Positions 1 through 8,304 of a stretch of DNA of 64,000 bases are shown here, piece after piece. The notes under the pieces are model-generated. The model did no database searches. It was not told where the DNA came from and saw only the letters and a program-made list of their open reading frames with translations. How positions within the stretch are numbered: position 1 is the first letter of the stretch; every line of letters starts with the position of its first letter. Both the position numbers and the translations under genes were made by a program. The stretch lies in contig NZ_CP104263.1 in NCBI RefSeq assembly GCF_025244825.1, positions 1,612,001-1,676,000 of the forward strand. The letters are read 5' to 3'. Origin of the DNA: Arthrobacter jinronghuae (GTDB lineage Bacteria > Actinomycetota > Actinomycetes > Actinomycetales > Micrococcaceae).

Positions 1-481
1 AATCGTCCCGGCGCTCGAGGGTTCCGTAACTCTCCGACAGCACCCGAGTGGCCGTTCCGCCGGCCATGGAATACCGGGCATCGTGCTGCTCCAGCGCTTC
101 CACCAGCCAGGTCCAGGCGACTGAGCCAAGCAGTTGGTCATTGCCCATGTCCGGTTCCAGCTCGGCGCGGATATAGGTGACGATGCGGAAGGTGCCGTTC
201 CAGACCGGGGAACCTGCGGGATCGTGGAGCAGTATGAAGCGTCCGGTGGCCAGCTCAAGTTGATCGGGGACCGGCGGGGCTGCGGGTCCGTGCAGGCTGC
301 CGGGACCGACAGGTCCGGGAGCGAGCACCTCGGCGCCGAGTGAGACGGCATACGGGGCCAGGCGCGTGGGTGCCGGGATTTCTTCCAGCTTCAGCTCCGC
401 CCGGCAGGCCGCCCGGCGCAGGGCGCCGAGCGCGGTCAGGAAATCCGGGGGTACCTGGGACAGGTCACCTATTGCACTCAC
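1..481 (-). CDS. DUF3000 family protein, 3' end outside window
   Basis: The 160 visible codons read as a small soluble protein of the actinobacterial DUF3000 family, whose function is unknown. Typical stretches are 'DFLTALGALRRAACRAEL', 'LEEIPAPTRLAPYAVSL' and, near the left edge, 'GGTATRVLSESYG'. The start is GTG at 481: an in-frame stop lies four codons upstream (position 493) and the next in-frame starts fall inside conserved sequence. The Shine-Dalgarno-like GCGGAG abuts the GTG, so initiation may be weak or leaderless. It lies downstream of, and in the same direction as, the threonine aldolase operon but is separated from it by a strong hairpin. The family assignment is from recalled sequence similarity. 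Confidence 0.75.
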   Translation of the reverse strand, partial: MSAIGDLSQVPPDFLTALGALRRAACRAELKLEEIPAPTRLAPYAVSLGAEVLAPGPVGPGSLHGPAAPPVPDQLELATGRFILLHDPAGSPVWNGTFRIVTYIRAELEPDMGNDQLLGSVAWTWLVEALEQHDARYSMAGGTATRVLSESYGTLERRDD

Positions 482-547
482 CTCCGCAGACTACTGGCTG
501 TGCAGCGCCGGGGGCGGGGCAGGCTCGCCGCTGTGGCCGTTTCGTTA

Positions 548-584
548 CCTGCCGTCCGCTCCGCGCCAGCGGCCGGACGGCAGG
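548..584 (-). terminator. Hairpin after the threonine aldolase operon
   Basis: CCTGCCGTCCG (548-558) pairs perfectly with CGGACGGCAGG (574-584), and CCGC/GCGG can pair inside the loop. It lies 10 bases past the aldolase stop codon. No T-run follows on the minus strand, so it is terminator-like rather than a textbook intrinsic terminator. Confidence 0.55.
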
Positions 585-594
585 CAACATCGGC

Positions 595-1677
595 TTAGCG
601 TGCGGCCAGCGGTGCCGGATCCGCAGCGACTTCGCGGGCAATGGCCGCAGCGAAGGCATCAACATCATCCTCGGAGGTATCGAAGGTGCACATCCAGCGC
701 ACCTCACCGGTGGACTGGTCCCAGTCGTAGAACCGGAAGTCGCCGCGCAACCGGTCGGCGACCCCGGCGGGCAGCTTGGCGAAGACAGCGTTGACCTGGC
801 TGGGCTGGGTGATTTCCACCCCGTCGATCTGCTCGACGGCGGCCCGGAGCCGGCTCGCCATGGCATTCGCGTGCGAGGCTGACCGGTGCCACAGGTCCGT
901 ACCGTACAGGGTGATGAACTGGGCGGAGATGAACCGCATCTTGGAGGCCAGCTGCATGTTCATCTTGCGCAGGTAGTCCAGTCCGGGGGAGGCCTCGGGG
1001 TCGAAGGTGATGATGCATTCGCCGTACATCATCCCGTTCTTGGTGCCGCCCAGGGAGAGGATGTCCACACCGGCGTCGGCCGTCATCTCCTTGAAGGACA
1101 CGCCCAGCGCTGCGGCGGCGTTGCCCAGGCGCGCGCCGTCCATGTGCAGCTTCATGCCGCGTGCGTGGATGTGGTCCGCGATGGCGGCGATTTCCTCCAC
1201 CGTGTACAGCGTGCCGAGCTCGGTGGACTGGGTGATGGACACGGCCAGCGGCTGGGCACGGTGCTCGTCGCCCCAGCCCCACGCCTCGCGGTCGATCAGC
1301 TCGGGGGTGAGCTTGCCGTCGTCGGTGGGGATGCCCAGCAGCTTCATGCCGCCGATCCGCTCCGGGGCGCCGTTTTCGTCCACGTTGATGTGCGCCGTCG
1401 TCGGGCAGATGACGGCACCCCAGCGGGGCAGCAGTGACTGCAGGGCGATAACGTTCGCGCCGGTGCCGTTGAAGACGGGGAACGCACGGATGTGCTTGCC
1501 GAACTGGTCGGTCAGAACCTCGCGCAGCTTGGCGGTGTACACATCTTCGCCGTAGGCCACCTGATGGCCCTGGTTCGCGGCGGTGAGCGCCGCGAGAATT
1601 TCCGGATGGACACCGGAGTAGTTGTCGGAAGCAAAAGCCTTAATTGCGGTGTCGTGCAGGGGGAGTATGTCAGTCAC
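595..1677 (-). CDS. ltaE: Low-specificity L-threonine aldolase, PLP-dependent
   Basis: A 360-residue fold-type I PLP enzyme of the beta-eliminating lyase family that cleaves L-threonine or L-allo-threonine to glycine and acetaldehyde in the cytoplasm. Visible family marks are the N-terminal 'SDNYSGVHPEIL', His96 in 'PTTAHINVDENGAP' (likely stacking on PLP), Asp180 in 'KLHMDGARLGNA' and Lys213 in 'SLGGTKNGMM' as the Schiff-base lysine. The length is normal for the family. It starts with GTG at 1677 behind TAGGAACC. It is the last gene of a three-gene run with an SDR (35-base gap) and a DUF6421 protein, so it is probably co-transcribed with them. Confidence 0.93.
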   Translation of the reverse strand: MTDILPLHDTAIKAFASDNYSGVHPEILAALTAANQGHQVAYGEDVYTAKLREVLTDQFGKHIRAFPVFNGTGANVIALQSLLPRWGAVICPTTAHINVDENGAPERIGGMKLLGIPTDDGKLTPELIDREAWGWGDEHRAQPLAVSITQSTELGTLYTVEEIAAIADHIHARGMKLHMDGARLGNAAAALGVSFKEMTADAGVDILSLGGTKNGMMYGECIITFDPEASPGLDYLRKMNMQLASKMRFISAQFITLYGTDLWHRSASHANAMASRLRAAVEQIDGVEITQPSQVNAVFAKLPAGVADRLRGDFRFYDWDQSTGEVRWMCTFDTSEDDVDAFAAAIAREVAADPAPLAAR

Positions 1678-1712
1678 GGTTCCTAGTATCTCTTACCTTG
1701 ATGTAGTTCAGG

Positions 1713-2486
1713 TCACTTCTCCGGGGAGAGGTGAATCCGCTGCCCGTTGACCTCGGCGGCGTCCTGCTGGAAGAGCCGGACGACGGCGGCGGCCAGGTCT
1801 GCGACGTCGGTGTAGCCGGGGAACCGGCGGTCCGGGGCAGCGGCGCGCTGTGCGGAGTCCACCAGTGCCTTGACCACGAAGACGACGGCGGCGGAGCGCT
1901 GGGGTTCCGGGTTTTCCTTCCGTCCGGACTGGGCGCTGCGGAAACCCGCGGCGATGGCCCGGACCCATGCTTCGGCCGCGGCTTTGGCAGCCGCGTATCC
2001 TGCTCCGGCAGCTGTGGGGGACTCCACCGCCGTGGAGGAAACGATCGCCAGCCGTCCGTCCGGGGAGGCCTCGAGCTGGTCGTAGAAGCTGCGGCTGACA
2101 TTGCGCAGGGTGCGCAGGATGTTCGTTTCCAGGAAGTCCCAGTCCGCCTCGCTCTGGGAACCGATGCCGGTACCGGCGTGCCAGCCGCCCACGAGGTGGA
2201 TCAGGCCGTCGATCCCGCCGTAGATTTCCTGCATGTCGGCCGCGAGGGCCGCCACCTCCCCGGTGTCGCTGAGGTCGCAGGTGCGCAGGTCGGCGTCGTA
2301 AAGGCGGAACAGTGTGTTCTCCAGCCGCGCGGCATCGCGGCCTACCGCAACCACCTTGGCACCTGCCCCCTCCAGGGCTTCGCAGACGGCGGTGCCGGAG
2401 GGGCTCCCGGCGCCGGCCACCAGGACGGTCCGGCCCTTCAGCGGGGCCGCGGCGGTCTCTGCTGCCGTGCCGGGTTCGGTGCTCAT
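1713..2486 (-). CDS. SDR family NAD(P)-dependent oxidoreductase
   Basis: A 257-residue short-chain dehydrogenase/reductase. The Rossmann start 'VLVAGAGSPSGTAVCEAL' is a variant of the TGxxxGxG cofactor loop; 'LIHLVGGW' replaces the usual NNAG. The catalytic Ser is in 'IVSSTAVES' and the YxxxK motif is 'YAAAK' near residue 165. The substrate cannot be told. The ATG overlaps the stop of the upstream DUF6421 gene by four bases (ATGA), which implies translational coupling, and threonine aldolase follows 35 bases later. I recall the same three genes together in other actinobacteria, which suggests a shared pathway that is not yet named. Confidence 0.85.
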   Translation of the reverse strand: MSTEPGTAAETAAAPLKGRTVLVAGAGSPSGTAVCEALEGAGAKVVAVGRDAARLENTLFRLYDADLRTCDLSDTGEVAALAADMQEIYGGIDGLIHLVGGWHAGTGIGSQSEADWDFLETNILRTLRNVSRSFYDQLEASPDGRLAIVSSTAVESPTAAGAGYAAAKAAAEAWVRAIAAGFRSAQSGRKENPEPQRSAAVVFVVKALVDSAQRAAAPDRRFPGYTDVADLAAAVVRLFQQDAAEVNGQRIHLSPEK

Positions 2487-3892
2487 TCGGGGGTGCCTCC
2501 CGTGCTGTAGCCGGTGATCCCGGCCGTGGACTCGATGACCGGGGCCATCTTCTTGGACAGGGCCTCATAGAACATGGAGAGCGGGAACTCGTCGTCGAGC
2601 ACCTGGTCGGTAAGTCCGCGCGGCGGTCCGTCCAGCGGGAGCGCCTGCGGGCCCTGTGCCCAGACCGAGGCCGGGTTCGGTGTCAGGGTTCCTGCCACCA
2701 GATCGTACGCCGCGAGCCAGTGCGCCGTCTTGGGCCGGTCGATGGAACGCCAGTAAAGTTCCTCGATTTCCGCACCGAGGCGGACGACGACGTCGGCCGT
2801 TTCCTCCCAGTCGATGCTCAGCTTTCCGTCGGTCCAGTGGAGTACGTGGTTCTGGTGCATCCAGGCGAAGAGCAGCTGGCCGCCGAGTCCGTCGTAGTTG
2901 CGCACCCGGCTGCCGGTGATCGCGAAGCGGAAGATGCGGTCGAAGATCACCGCGTACTGGACCAGCCGGGCGTGCCGGCGGGTTTCCTCGGGGGCGTCCT
3001 CGTCGTGCTGGATCTTCACGGCCTCGCGGAAGGCGGTGAGGTCGCAGCGCAGTTCCTCCAGGGAGTAGAGGAAGTAGGGCATGCGCTGTTTGATCATGAA
3101 CGGATCGAACGGGAGGTCCCCGCGCATGTGGGTGCGGTCGTGGATGAGGTCCCACATGATGAAGGTTTCCTCGGTGAGCTGCTGGTTGTGCAGCAGTTCG
3201 GCGGCCTCGGCGGGCAGCTGCAGCGAGGTGATGTCCGCTGCGGCGGCCAGGACCTTGCGGAAACGGGCGGCCTCGCGGTCGGCGAAGATCGCGCCCCAGG
3301 TGAAGGCGGGAGTTTCGCGCACGGCCACGGTTTCCGGGAAGAGCACCGCGGAGTTGGTGTCGTAACCGGGGGTGAAGTCCAGGAAACGGATGGGGACGAA
3401 GAGCCCGTTGGAGTACTCGCCGGCCTCGAGTTCGGCGACGAATTCAGGCCAGATGACCTCGATCAGCACGGCTTCCACGAGGCGGTTGGTGGAGCCGTTC
3501 TGTGTGTACATGGGGAAGACCACCAGGTGGGCAAGCCCGTTCACGCGGTCCCGCTGCGGGGCGAAGGCCATCAGGGAATCGAGGAAATCGGGTTCCTGTT
3601 CCAGTCCCCCGGCTACCCAGCGTTCAAAGTCCTCCACCACGAGGTGCAGGTACTCGGCGTCGTGCGGGAAAGCCGGAGCCAGTGCGGTGACGGCAGCGGC
3701 AACGGTTCCAATCAATTCGGCGGCCTGCCCGTGGTATTCCGGATCCACCGAGCCGTTCTTGTTCTGGAGCGGCTGAAGAGCAGTGGCCGCCTGTTTCAGT
3801 GCGGTCCAGGCTTCGGATTCCTCGGGCCGGACGTCCCCGGTAACGGCGGCGAAAACCGGGCGGGACAGGCAAGGGAAAACTGAGGAGGACAT
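2483..3892 (-). CDS. DUF6421 family protein, function unknown
   Basis: A 469-residue soluble protein with no signal peptide or membrane segment. I recognise it, moderately, as the actinobacterial DUF6421 family. It is rich in histidine, tryptophan and acidic residues ('MWDLIHDRTHMRGDLPFDP', 'FAWMHQNHVLHWTDG'), which may reflect a metal or cofactor site, but no known catalytic motif is evident. It is the first gene of a coupled operon with an SDR and L-threonine aldolase. The ATG at 3892 has GGAAGG nine bases upstream, and that site overlaps a palindrome (3908-3922). Confidence 0.65.
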   Translation of the reverse strand: MSSSVFPCLSRPVFAAVTGDVRPEESEAWTALKQAATALQPLQNKNGSVDPEYHGQAAELIGTVAAAVTALAPAFPHDAEYLHLVVEDFERWVAGGLEQEPDFLDSLMAFAPQRDRVNGLAHLVVFPMYTQNGSTNRLVEAVLIEVIWPEFVAELEAGEYSNGLFVPIRFLDFTPGYDTNSAVLFPETVAVRETPAFTWGAIFADREAARFRKVLAAAADITSLQLPAEAAELLHNQQLTEETFIMWDLIHDRTHMRGDLPFDPFMIKQRMPYFLYSLEELRCDLTAFREAVKIQHDEDAPEETRRHARLVQYAVIFDRIFRFAITGSRVRNYDGLGGQLLFAWMHQNHVLHWTDGKLSIDWEETADVVVRLGAEIEELYWRSIDRPKTAHWLAAYDLVAGTLTPNPASVWAQGPQALPLDGPPRGLTDQVLDDEFPLSMFYEALSKKMAPVIESTAGITGYSTGGTPE

Positions 3893-3900
3893 GGTGCTGT

Positions 3901-3922
3901 GCCTTCCGGGAAGGGCCTTCCC
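3901..3922 (-). promoter_or_regulatory. Palindrome overlapping the DUF6421 ribosome-binding site
   Basis: GGGAAGG (3908-3914) and CCTTCCC (3916-3922) form a perfect palindrome around one base. The adjoining GCCTTCC (3901-3907), which is the ribosome-binding site on the minus strand, can compete for pairing with the same bases. It could be an operator or an RNA hairpin that modulates initiation. No convincing -35/-10 pair was found in 3923-4020. Confidence 0.35.
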
Positions 3923-4020
3923 GTGAGACCGGGGGCGGCAGATGGAGTAGTTGCGGCCAGCATACTCACAAATTCCTAACGCTTACCTGAAAGCACCGGA
4001 GCAATTAGTAAAGCTTATGC

Positions 4021-4485
4021 TCAACGGGATGTGGCAGGGGTCACTCCAATGGTCTCGCTTGGGTCGGACGGCGAACGGCTGCCTTCTCGGCGGGGCTCGT
4101 TCTCGACGGGCATCGGAGCCGAGGTGGCGCTATCCATACGTTCCTGCGTCCAGTACCCCGTCTCGTCGAGTGGTGCCGTGCGGGCGCTGGACAGCCCGCA
4201 CGGATCGGGGTCCGTAGGCGTTGCCTCCGAGGCCGCCTCATCCGGCGGGACAGACTGGACCGCCGGTGCAGGTTCTACGGGGGCGGCCGGATCGGTCGGC
4301 ACGGCGTCCGCGCCGCTCGGACATCCGGTCTGCGGGGCAGGTTGCACCGCAGTCTGGCCCGGCAGCGCGGGGTCCAGGGACGCGGCCGGGTCGGCCGGCA
4401 CCGCGTCCGCGCCGCCCCCGCACCCCGTCGTGAGCAGTGAGGCAGCCAAGAGTGCACAGCATGCAACTATCCCGTTATGCATCAT
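4021..4485 (-). CDS. Putative small lipoprotein with duplicated Pro/Ala/Asp segment
   Basis: A 154-residue protein with a short hydrophobic N-terminus and a lipobox-like 'LLTTGC' (Cys22), so probably a secreted lipoprotein. The mature part holds two copies of a segment beginning 'GADAVPADPAA' and 'GADAVPTDPAA', each after a cysteine. It is followed by 'TGYWTQERMDSATSAPMP'. That last stretch resembles the linker that precedes the trypsin-like domain in secreted V8-like proteases of actinobacteria, but the protein stops about 30 residues later and no protease domain follows. There is no good ribosome-binding site before the paired ATGs. It may be a remnant or a free-standing small lipoprotein. 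Confidence 0.5.
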   Translation of the reverse strand: MMHNGIVACCALLAASLLTTGCGGGADAVPADPAASLDPALPGQTAVQPAPQTGCPSGADAVPTDPAAPVEPAPAVQSVPPDEAASEATPTDPDPCGLSSARTAPLDETGYWTQERMDSATSAPMPVENEPRREGSRSPSDPSETIGVTPATSR

Positions 4486-4575
4486 TCGGGCAGGCTAGCG
4501 CACAAAGGAACCGAATGGTGCACCCCCGGGGGGAGGATCTTTTCGCGGATGCCGACGGCAGGTGGGCAGCAGCGC

Positions 4576-6207
4576 CTAGTAGCCGCGGCTGCTGTTAGGT
4601 GATTCGGTGCCGATGACGGTCAGGGACACCTCCGGGTGGTTCTTTTCCACCCGGCGCAGCGCCCAGACGTCGTTGAACACGGCCACATAGGCGCCGTCGG
4701 TGCGTACCAGGACCTCGGCCCCGTGCACGTTGGACAGGATTTCCGCGGCGTCGGCAGTGGTGAGCCGGGCCAGCGAGTAGGAGAGCTGCTCGTAGCGCAT
4801 GGGCGCATTGAAGTCCTGCGTCATGCGGTCCTCGACCACTTCGAACTGCATCGGGCCGACGGCTGCCAGGACCGGTGCCTGATCGCCGCGCCGGTCCGAG
4901 CGCAGCACCTGGATGATGCCCTCGTGCTCGAGCTGGTCGATGCCGCGGCGGAACTGCTTGTAGCGGCTGGGGTCCTGGGACCGCGCGACGCGGAAGTGTT
5001 CGGGGGAGAAGAACGGAATGGGCGGGTATTCCACCGGTTCCTCGACATAGAGGCTGTCACCCACGCGCAGGGCAGATGCGTTGACCAGCCCGACGACGTC
5101 GCCCGGGTACGCCTGGTCGATGACTTCGCGTTCGCGGCCGAACAGGTGCTGGGCGTACTTCGTGGCGAAAGTCTTGCCGGTGTTGGAGTGCGTGACCACC
5201 ATGCCGCGTTCGAAGATGCCGGAGCAGACGCGGATGAACGCCACGTGGTCGCGGTGGGCCTTGTTCATGCCGGCCTGGACCTTGAACACGAAGCCGGAGA
5301 ACGGCGCCTCGACGGGGCGGAGCCCGCCGTCCTTGTCCTCGCGGGCGGAGGCCGACGGCGCGAGGTCCACCAGGGCGTCGAGAATCTGCTTCACGCCGAA
5401 GTTCAGGGCTGCCGAGGAGAAGAGGATGGGGGTGGCCTTGGCGTCCAGGAACTTGTTGCGGTCGAACTCGCGGCCGTCAATGACCAGCTCGGCTTCGTCC
5501 AGCGAATCGGTCCAGACGTCGCCTTCGCGTTCCAGGGCCTGCTCGGGGGTGAAGTGGTCTTCCTTGGCGAGGGAGGCACCGGAGTTCTGCCGTTCGAAGT
5601 GGACGTATTCGTCCTTCTGCAGGTCCCAGACACCGCGGAAATCGCCGGCGATGCCCACGGCCCAGGTCAGCGGCATCGGCTCGAGGCCGGTGCGTTCGGT
5701 GATTTCGTCCATCAGGGCCAGCGGGTCCAGGCCGGGCCGGTCCCACTTGTTGATGACGGTGATGATCGGCAGGTTCCGGGAGCGGCAGACCTCGAAGAGC
5801 TTCATGGTCTGGGTTTCCAGGCCCTTGGCGGCGTCCACCAGCATCACGGCGCAGTCCACGGCTGCAAGGACGCGGTAGGTGTCCTCGGAGAAGTCGGCGT
5901 GGCCGGGGGTGTCCAGCAGGTTGATTACGGTGTCGCGGTAGGCAAACTGCAGGGCCGTGGAGCTGATCGAGATGCCGCGGTCCTTTTCCATCTGCATCCA
6001 GTCGGAGACCGTTTCGCGGCGGTTTTCCTTGCCGTTGGTGGCACCGGCCGTGCCGATCACCCGGGCGTGCAGGGCCAGCGCTTCGGTGAGCGTGGACTTA
6101 CCGGCGTCGGGGTGCGAGATCACGGCAAAGGTACGCCGGCGGGCGGATTCCTTGACGATCTCTTTGGTGGCGGTGGCGCTGACGGGGGTGGAAACCTGTT
6201 GGGACAC
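4576..6207 (-). CDS. prfC: Peptide chain release factor 3 (GTPase)
   Basis: A 543-residue translational GTPase that recycles RF1/RF2 from the ribosome after termination. The G domain shows G1 'SHPDAGKST' near residue 32, G2 'DRGISIS', G3 'DTPGHADF' and G4 'NKWD'. The EF-Tu-like second domain and the RF3 C-terminal domain follow; the 'RSDRRGDQAPVLAAVGPMQFEV' region is typical of the family. Length is normal. The start is GTG at 6207, with GCGGA immediately upstream. It stands alone between two minus-strand units. Confidence 0.95.
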   Translation of the reverse strand: MSQQVSTPVSATATKEIVKESARRRTFAVISHPDAGKSTLTEALALHARVIGTAGATNGKENRRETVSDWMQMEKDRGISISSTALQFAYRDTVINLLDTPGHADFSEDTYRVLAAVDCAVMLVDAAKGLETQTMKLFEVCRSRNLPIITVINKWDRPGLDPLALMDEITERTGLEPMPLTWAVGIAGDFRGVWDLQKDEYVHFERQNSGASLAKEDHFTPEQALEREGDVWTDSLDEAELVIDGREFDRNKFLDAKATPILFSSAALNFGVKQILDALVDLAPSASAREDKDGGLRPVEAPFSGFVFKVQAGMNKAHRDHVAFIRVCSGIFERGMVVTHSNTGKTFATKYAQHLFGREREVIDQAYPGDVVGLVNASALRVGDSLYVEEPVEYPPIPFFSPEHFRVARSQDPSRYKQFRRGIDQLEHEGIIQVLRSDRRGDQAPVLAAVGPMQFEVVEDRMTQDFNAPMRYEQLSYSLARLTTADAAEILSNVHGAEVLVRTDGAYVAVFNDVWALRRVEKNHPEVSLTVIGTESPNSSRGY

Positions 6208-6292
6208 TCCGCTGCTTTCAGACTCTGGTGGGTGGGACTGCTTGTCGGGCGGGACTTCTCCCCGGCAGCCGGCTGCTCAGAACACAGCTTTT

Positions 6293-7612
6293 TCATTCTA
6301 CCCGTCGCCCGTCGAACGCCCGGACGGGTGTGCCGGTGCCGTCGTCGTCGCCTGCGTCTGCCGGTTCGCCTGTGACTACCGGTTCGCCCGCGACTGCCGG
6401 GACGGCCGACCGTGCGTGCCGGGAGAGCAGGGGCGCCGCCGCCAACAGGCAGCCGACGCTCATGGCCATCACCAGCACCTGGTAGGGCAGGAGCCCGATC
6501 AGCACCGCGGCAAGCATCGAGGCTGCGACCTGGGGGAGGTTGGTCATTACCTGCGTCACGGCGGCGGTCCGGCCCTGCATGCCGGGCGGTGTCTCTTCCT
6601 GCCGCAGCGTGACAAAGGCGATGACCATCCACGAAGCGCCCGTGCCGACCGCGGCAGCGCCGGCCAGCACCAGGGGCAGGAAGGTGAGCGCGGTGGTCAA
6701 TACGCCGCCGGCGAGCAGGGCGACGCCGAAGACCATGCAGCGGCGGACACCGAAACGCCGGATCACCAGGCTTGCCGTGAGCCCGCCCAGAACAGCCATG
6801 ACTCCCTGCGCACCCAGCAGCACGCTAAGGAATTCCGGCGGCCTGCCCAGGCCCTGCTCCACCGTGGCGAAGATGGTCACGTTGAGGATTCCGGTGGCAC
6901 CCATGGCGATACCCAGGGTCAGCAGGGCGCGGCTGAGCAGGCGGTGCCGGGCCATGAAACGGACACCCGCCGTCGTGCTCCGCCAGAACGTCTCACCGGC
7001 GTCCCTGGCGGCGACCGTTTCGGTCAGTTTCAGGGTGGCCAGGATCAGCGCGGCCGCAAGGAAGCAGGCGCTGGCAAGCAGCACAACGGTGTGCATTCCC
7101 CAGAGGGCGAGCATTCCGGCTCCAGCCAGCGGCGAAACGATGCGCAGTCCCTGGTCGATGCTGCTCAGGATGCCGTTGGCCGGCGCGAGGAGGCGGGTGT
7201 CCAGCAGGTCGCGGAGCAGTCCGGATTGGGCGGCTGCGGTGATGTAGGAGGAAATGGCGTAGACGAAGATAACCGCATAAACCAGCCACACGGTGTCGAC
7301 GCCGCGGACGGCCAGGAGAGCCAGGATCACGACGCCGGCGCCCAGGTTGTTGAAGATGAGCAGCGGTCGGTGCCGGTACCGGTCCGCCAGCCGGCCGGTG
7401 AAGGGTGCCAGCAGCGCGGGCAGGCCGAGGGCCGCGAAGACGAGGCCTGCCGCGGCGTCGCTGCCGGTGAGCTGTTTGACCCAGATTGCGGCGGTCAGGA
7501 ACAGGACCGAGTCGCCGAAGTTGGAGAATACCCAGGCAAACGCGAGTCTTCGGAACCCGGGGACGCGCAGAACGTCGCGATTGGTGCCCACGGCCGGCGG
7601 CGTCGTTGTCAC
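6293..7612 (-). CDS. MFS transporter (efflux type)
   Basis: A 439-residue membrane protein with about twelve predicted helices and the MFS loop 2-3 motif in 'GRLADRYRHRPLL' near residue 75. The type resembles the MFS exporters that pair with small regulators, but the substrate is not predictable. It begins with GTG inside the stop of the upstream HTH gene (GTGA overlap), so regulator and transporter are one transcription unit. The last 40 residues are a polar Gly/Asp-rich tail. Confidence 0.85.
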   Translation of the reverse strand: MTTTPPAVGTNRDVLRVPGFRRLAFAWVFSNFGDSVLFLTAAIWVKQLTGSDAAAGLVFAALGLPALLAPFTGRLADRYRHRPLLIFNNLGAGVVILALLAVRGVDTVWLVYAVIFVYAISSYITAAAQSGLLRDLLDTRLLAPANGILSSIDQGLRIVSPLAGAGMLALWGMHTVVLLASACFLAAALILATLKLTETVAARDAGETFWRSTTAGVRFMARHRLLSRALLTLGIAMGATGILNVTIFATVEQGLGRPPEFLSVLLGAQGVMAVLGGLTASLVIRRFGVRRCMVFGVALLAGGVLTTALTFLPLVLAGAAAVGTGASWMVIAFVTLRQEETPPGMQGRTAAVTQVMTNLPQVAASMLAAVLIGLLPYQVLVMAMSVGCLLAAAPLLSRHARSAVPAVAGEPVVTGEPADAGDDDGTGTPVRAFDGRRVE

Positions 7613-8232
7613 TCCTGCCCCGGGTCAACATTGAGGACGGAGAACAGGCGGACGGGGACTGCTCCCTCGGGGCGTTGGCCCGGGTTCTCCCAGCGGCCTT
7701 CGAAGCGGCGGGCCAGCTGCCACAGGTCTTGGCGCAGCTGCAGGATTTCCTCGTGGGTGGCGTAGGCACGGGCCTCGTGCACCGTGGACACCTCGAGGTC
7801 CTCCGGGGGAAGCCCGGGGGAGCGGCGGAGCCAGGACTGGATCCGTCTCAGCTGGCGGTCCACCTCTATGGCGGCCACGGCGGAAACCGCGTGCACGGAG
7901 CCGGGCGCCTCCGGATCGATGACGTGCGACCGGTGGAGCGCGACCGTCTTCCACGGCTTTTCCCGTCCCGGCTGCTGGACCTGTTCGATGTAACCGTGCC
8001 TGGCCAGGATGCGCAGGTGGTAGGAACAGCTGGCTACGGATTCGCCGAGGGCTGCGGCGCACTCGGTCGCGGTGGCCGTTCCGGCGTCGTCCAGGTGCCC
8101 GAGTAGTTCCAGCCGGACCGGATGGGCCAGGGCACGGATCTGCACCGGATCCGCGAACACCTGCTCGCCGGATGCTCCCGGGGTTGCCGCGCGCCGTTTC
8201 GGGCCGGGTGCTGGGTCCGGGGTCTGGGTCAT
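7609..8232 (-). CDS. Winged-helix (ArsR-like) transcriptional regulator
   Basis: A 207-residue DNA-binding protein. The winged helix spans about residues 25-95: 'IRALAHPVRLELLGHL' (helix 1), 'ATECAAALGESVASCSYHLRIL' (recognition region) and the wing 'RHGYIEQVQQPGREKPW'. The C-terminal half is helical and probably mediates dimerisation or ligand binding; no metal-binding cysteine cluster is seen, so it is not a classic metal sensor. It overlaps the MFS gene by four bases and a palindrome lies 16 bases upstream of its ATG, which points to autoregulation of the two-gene operon. Confidence 0.85.
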   Translation of the reverse strand: MTQTPDPAPGPKRRAATPGASGEQVFADPVQIRALAHPVRLELLGHLDDAGTATATECAAALGESVASCSYHLRILARHGYIEQVQQPGREKPWKTVALHRSHVIDPEAPGSVHAVSAVAAIEVDRQLRRIQSWLRRSPGLPPEDLEVSTVHEARAYATHEEILQLRQDLWQLARRFEGRWENPGQRPEGAVPVRLFSVLNVDPGQE

Positions 8233-8247
8233 GGCTTGAGGCTAGAT

Positions 8248-8265
8248 GCTAAAGAAGTCTTTAGC
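8248..8265 (-). promoter_or_regulatory. Candidate operator of the HTH-MFS operon
   Basis: GCTAAAGA (8248-8255) and TCTTTAGC (8258-8265) are perfect inverted 8-mers around two bases. A further half-site, TTCTTTAG, lies at 8271-8278. The position just upstream of the regulator start and the AT-rich character within high-GC DNA fit an operator bound by the regulator itself. This is an inference from position and symmetry. Confidence 0.55.
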
Positions 8266-8304
8266 AAGGGTTCTTTAGGTGGGGGTTTCCGGCCAGGGAT
8301 GGGG

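Noticed and set aside
2312..3883. Long open frame of 523 codons on the plus strand
   Set aside because: It is antisense to the SDR and DUF6421 genes; in this high-GC DNA the complementary frames often stay open. It shows no domain and has low-complexity composition.
4636..7765. Two plus-strand open frames of 579 and 602 codons opposite prfC and the MFS gene
   Set aside because: They are mirror images of well-identified genes, Gln/His/Gly-rich, with no recognisable motif.
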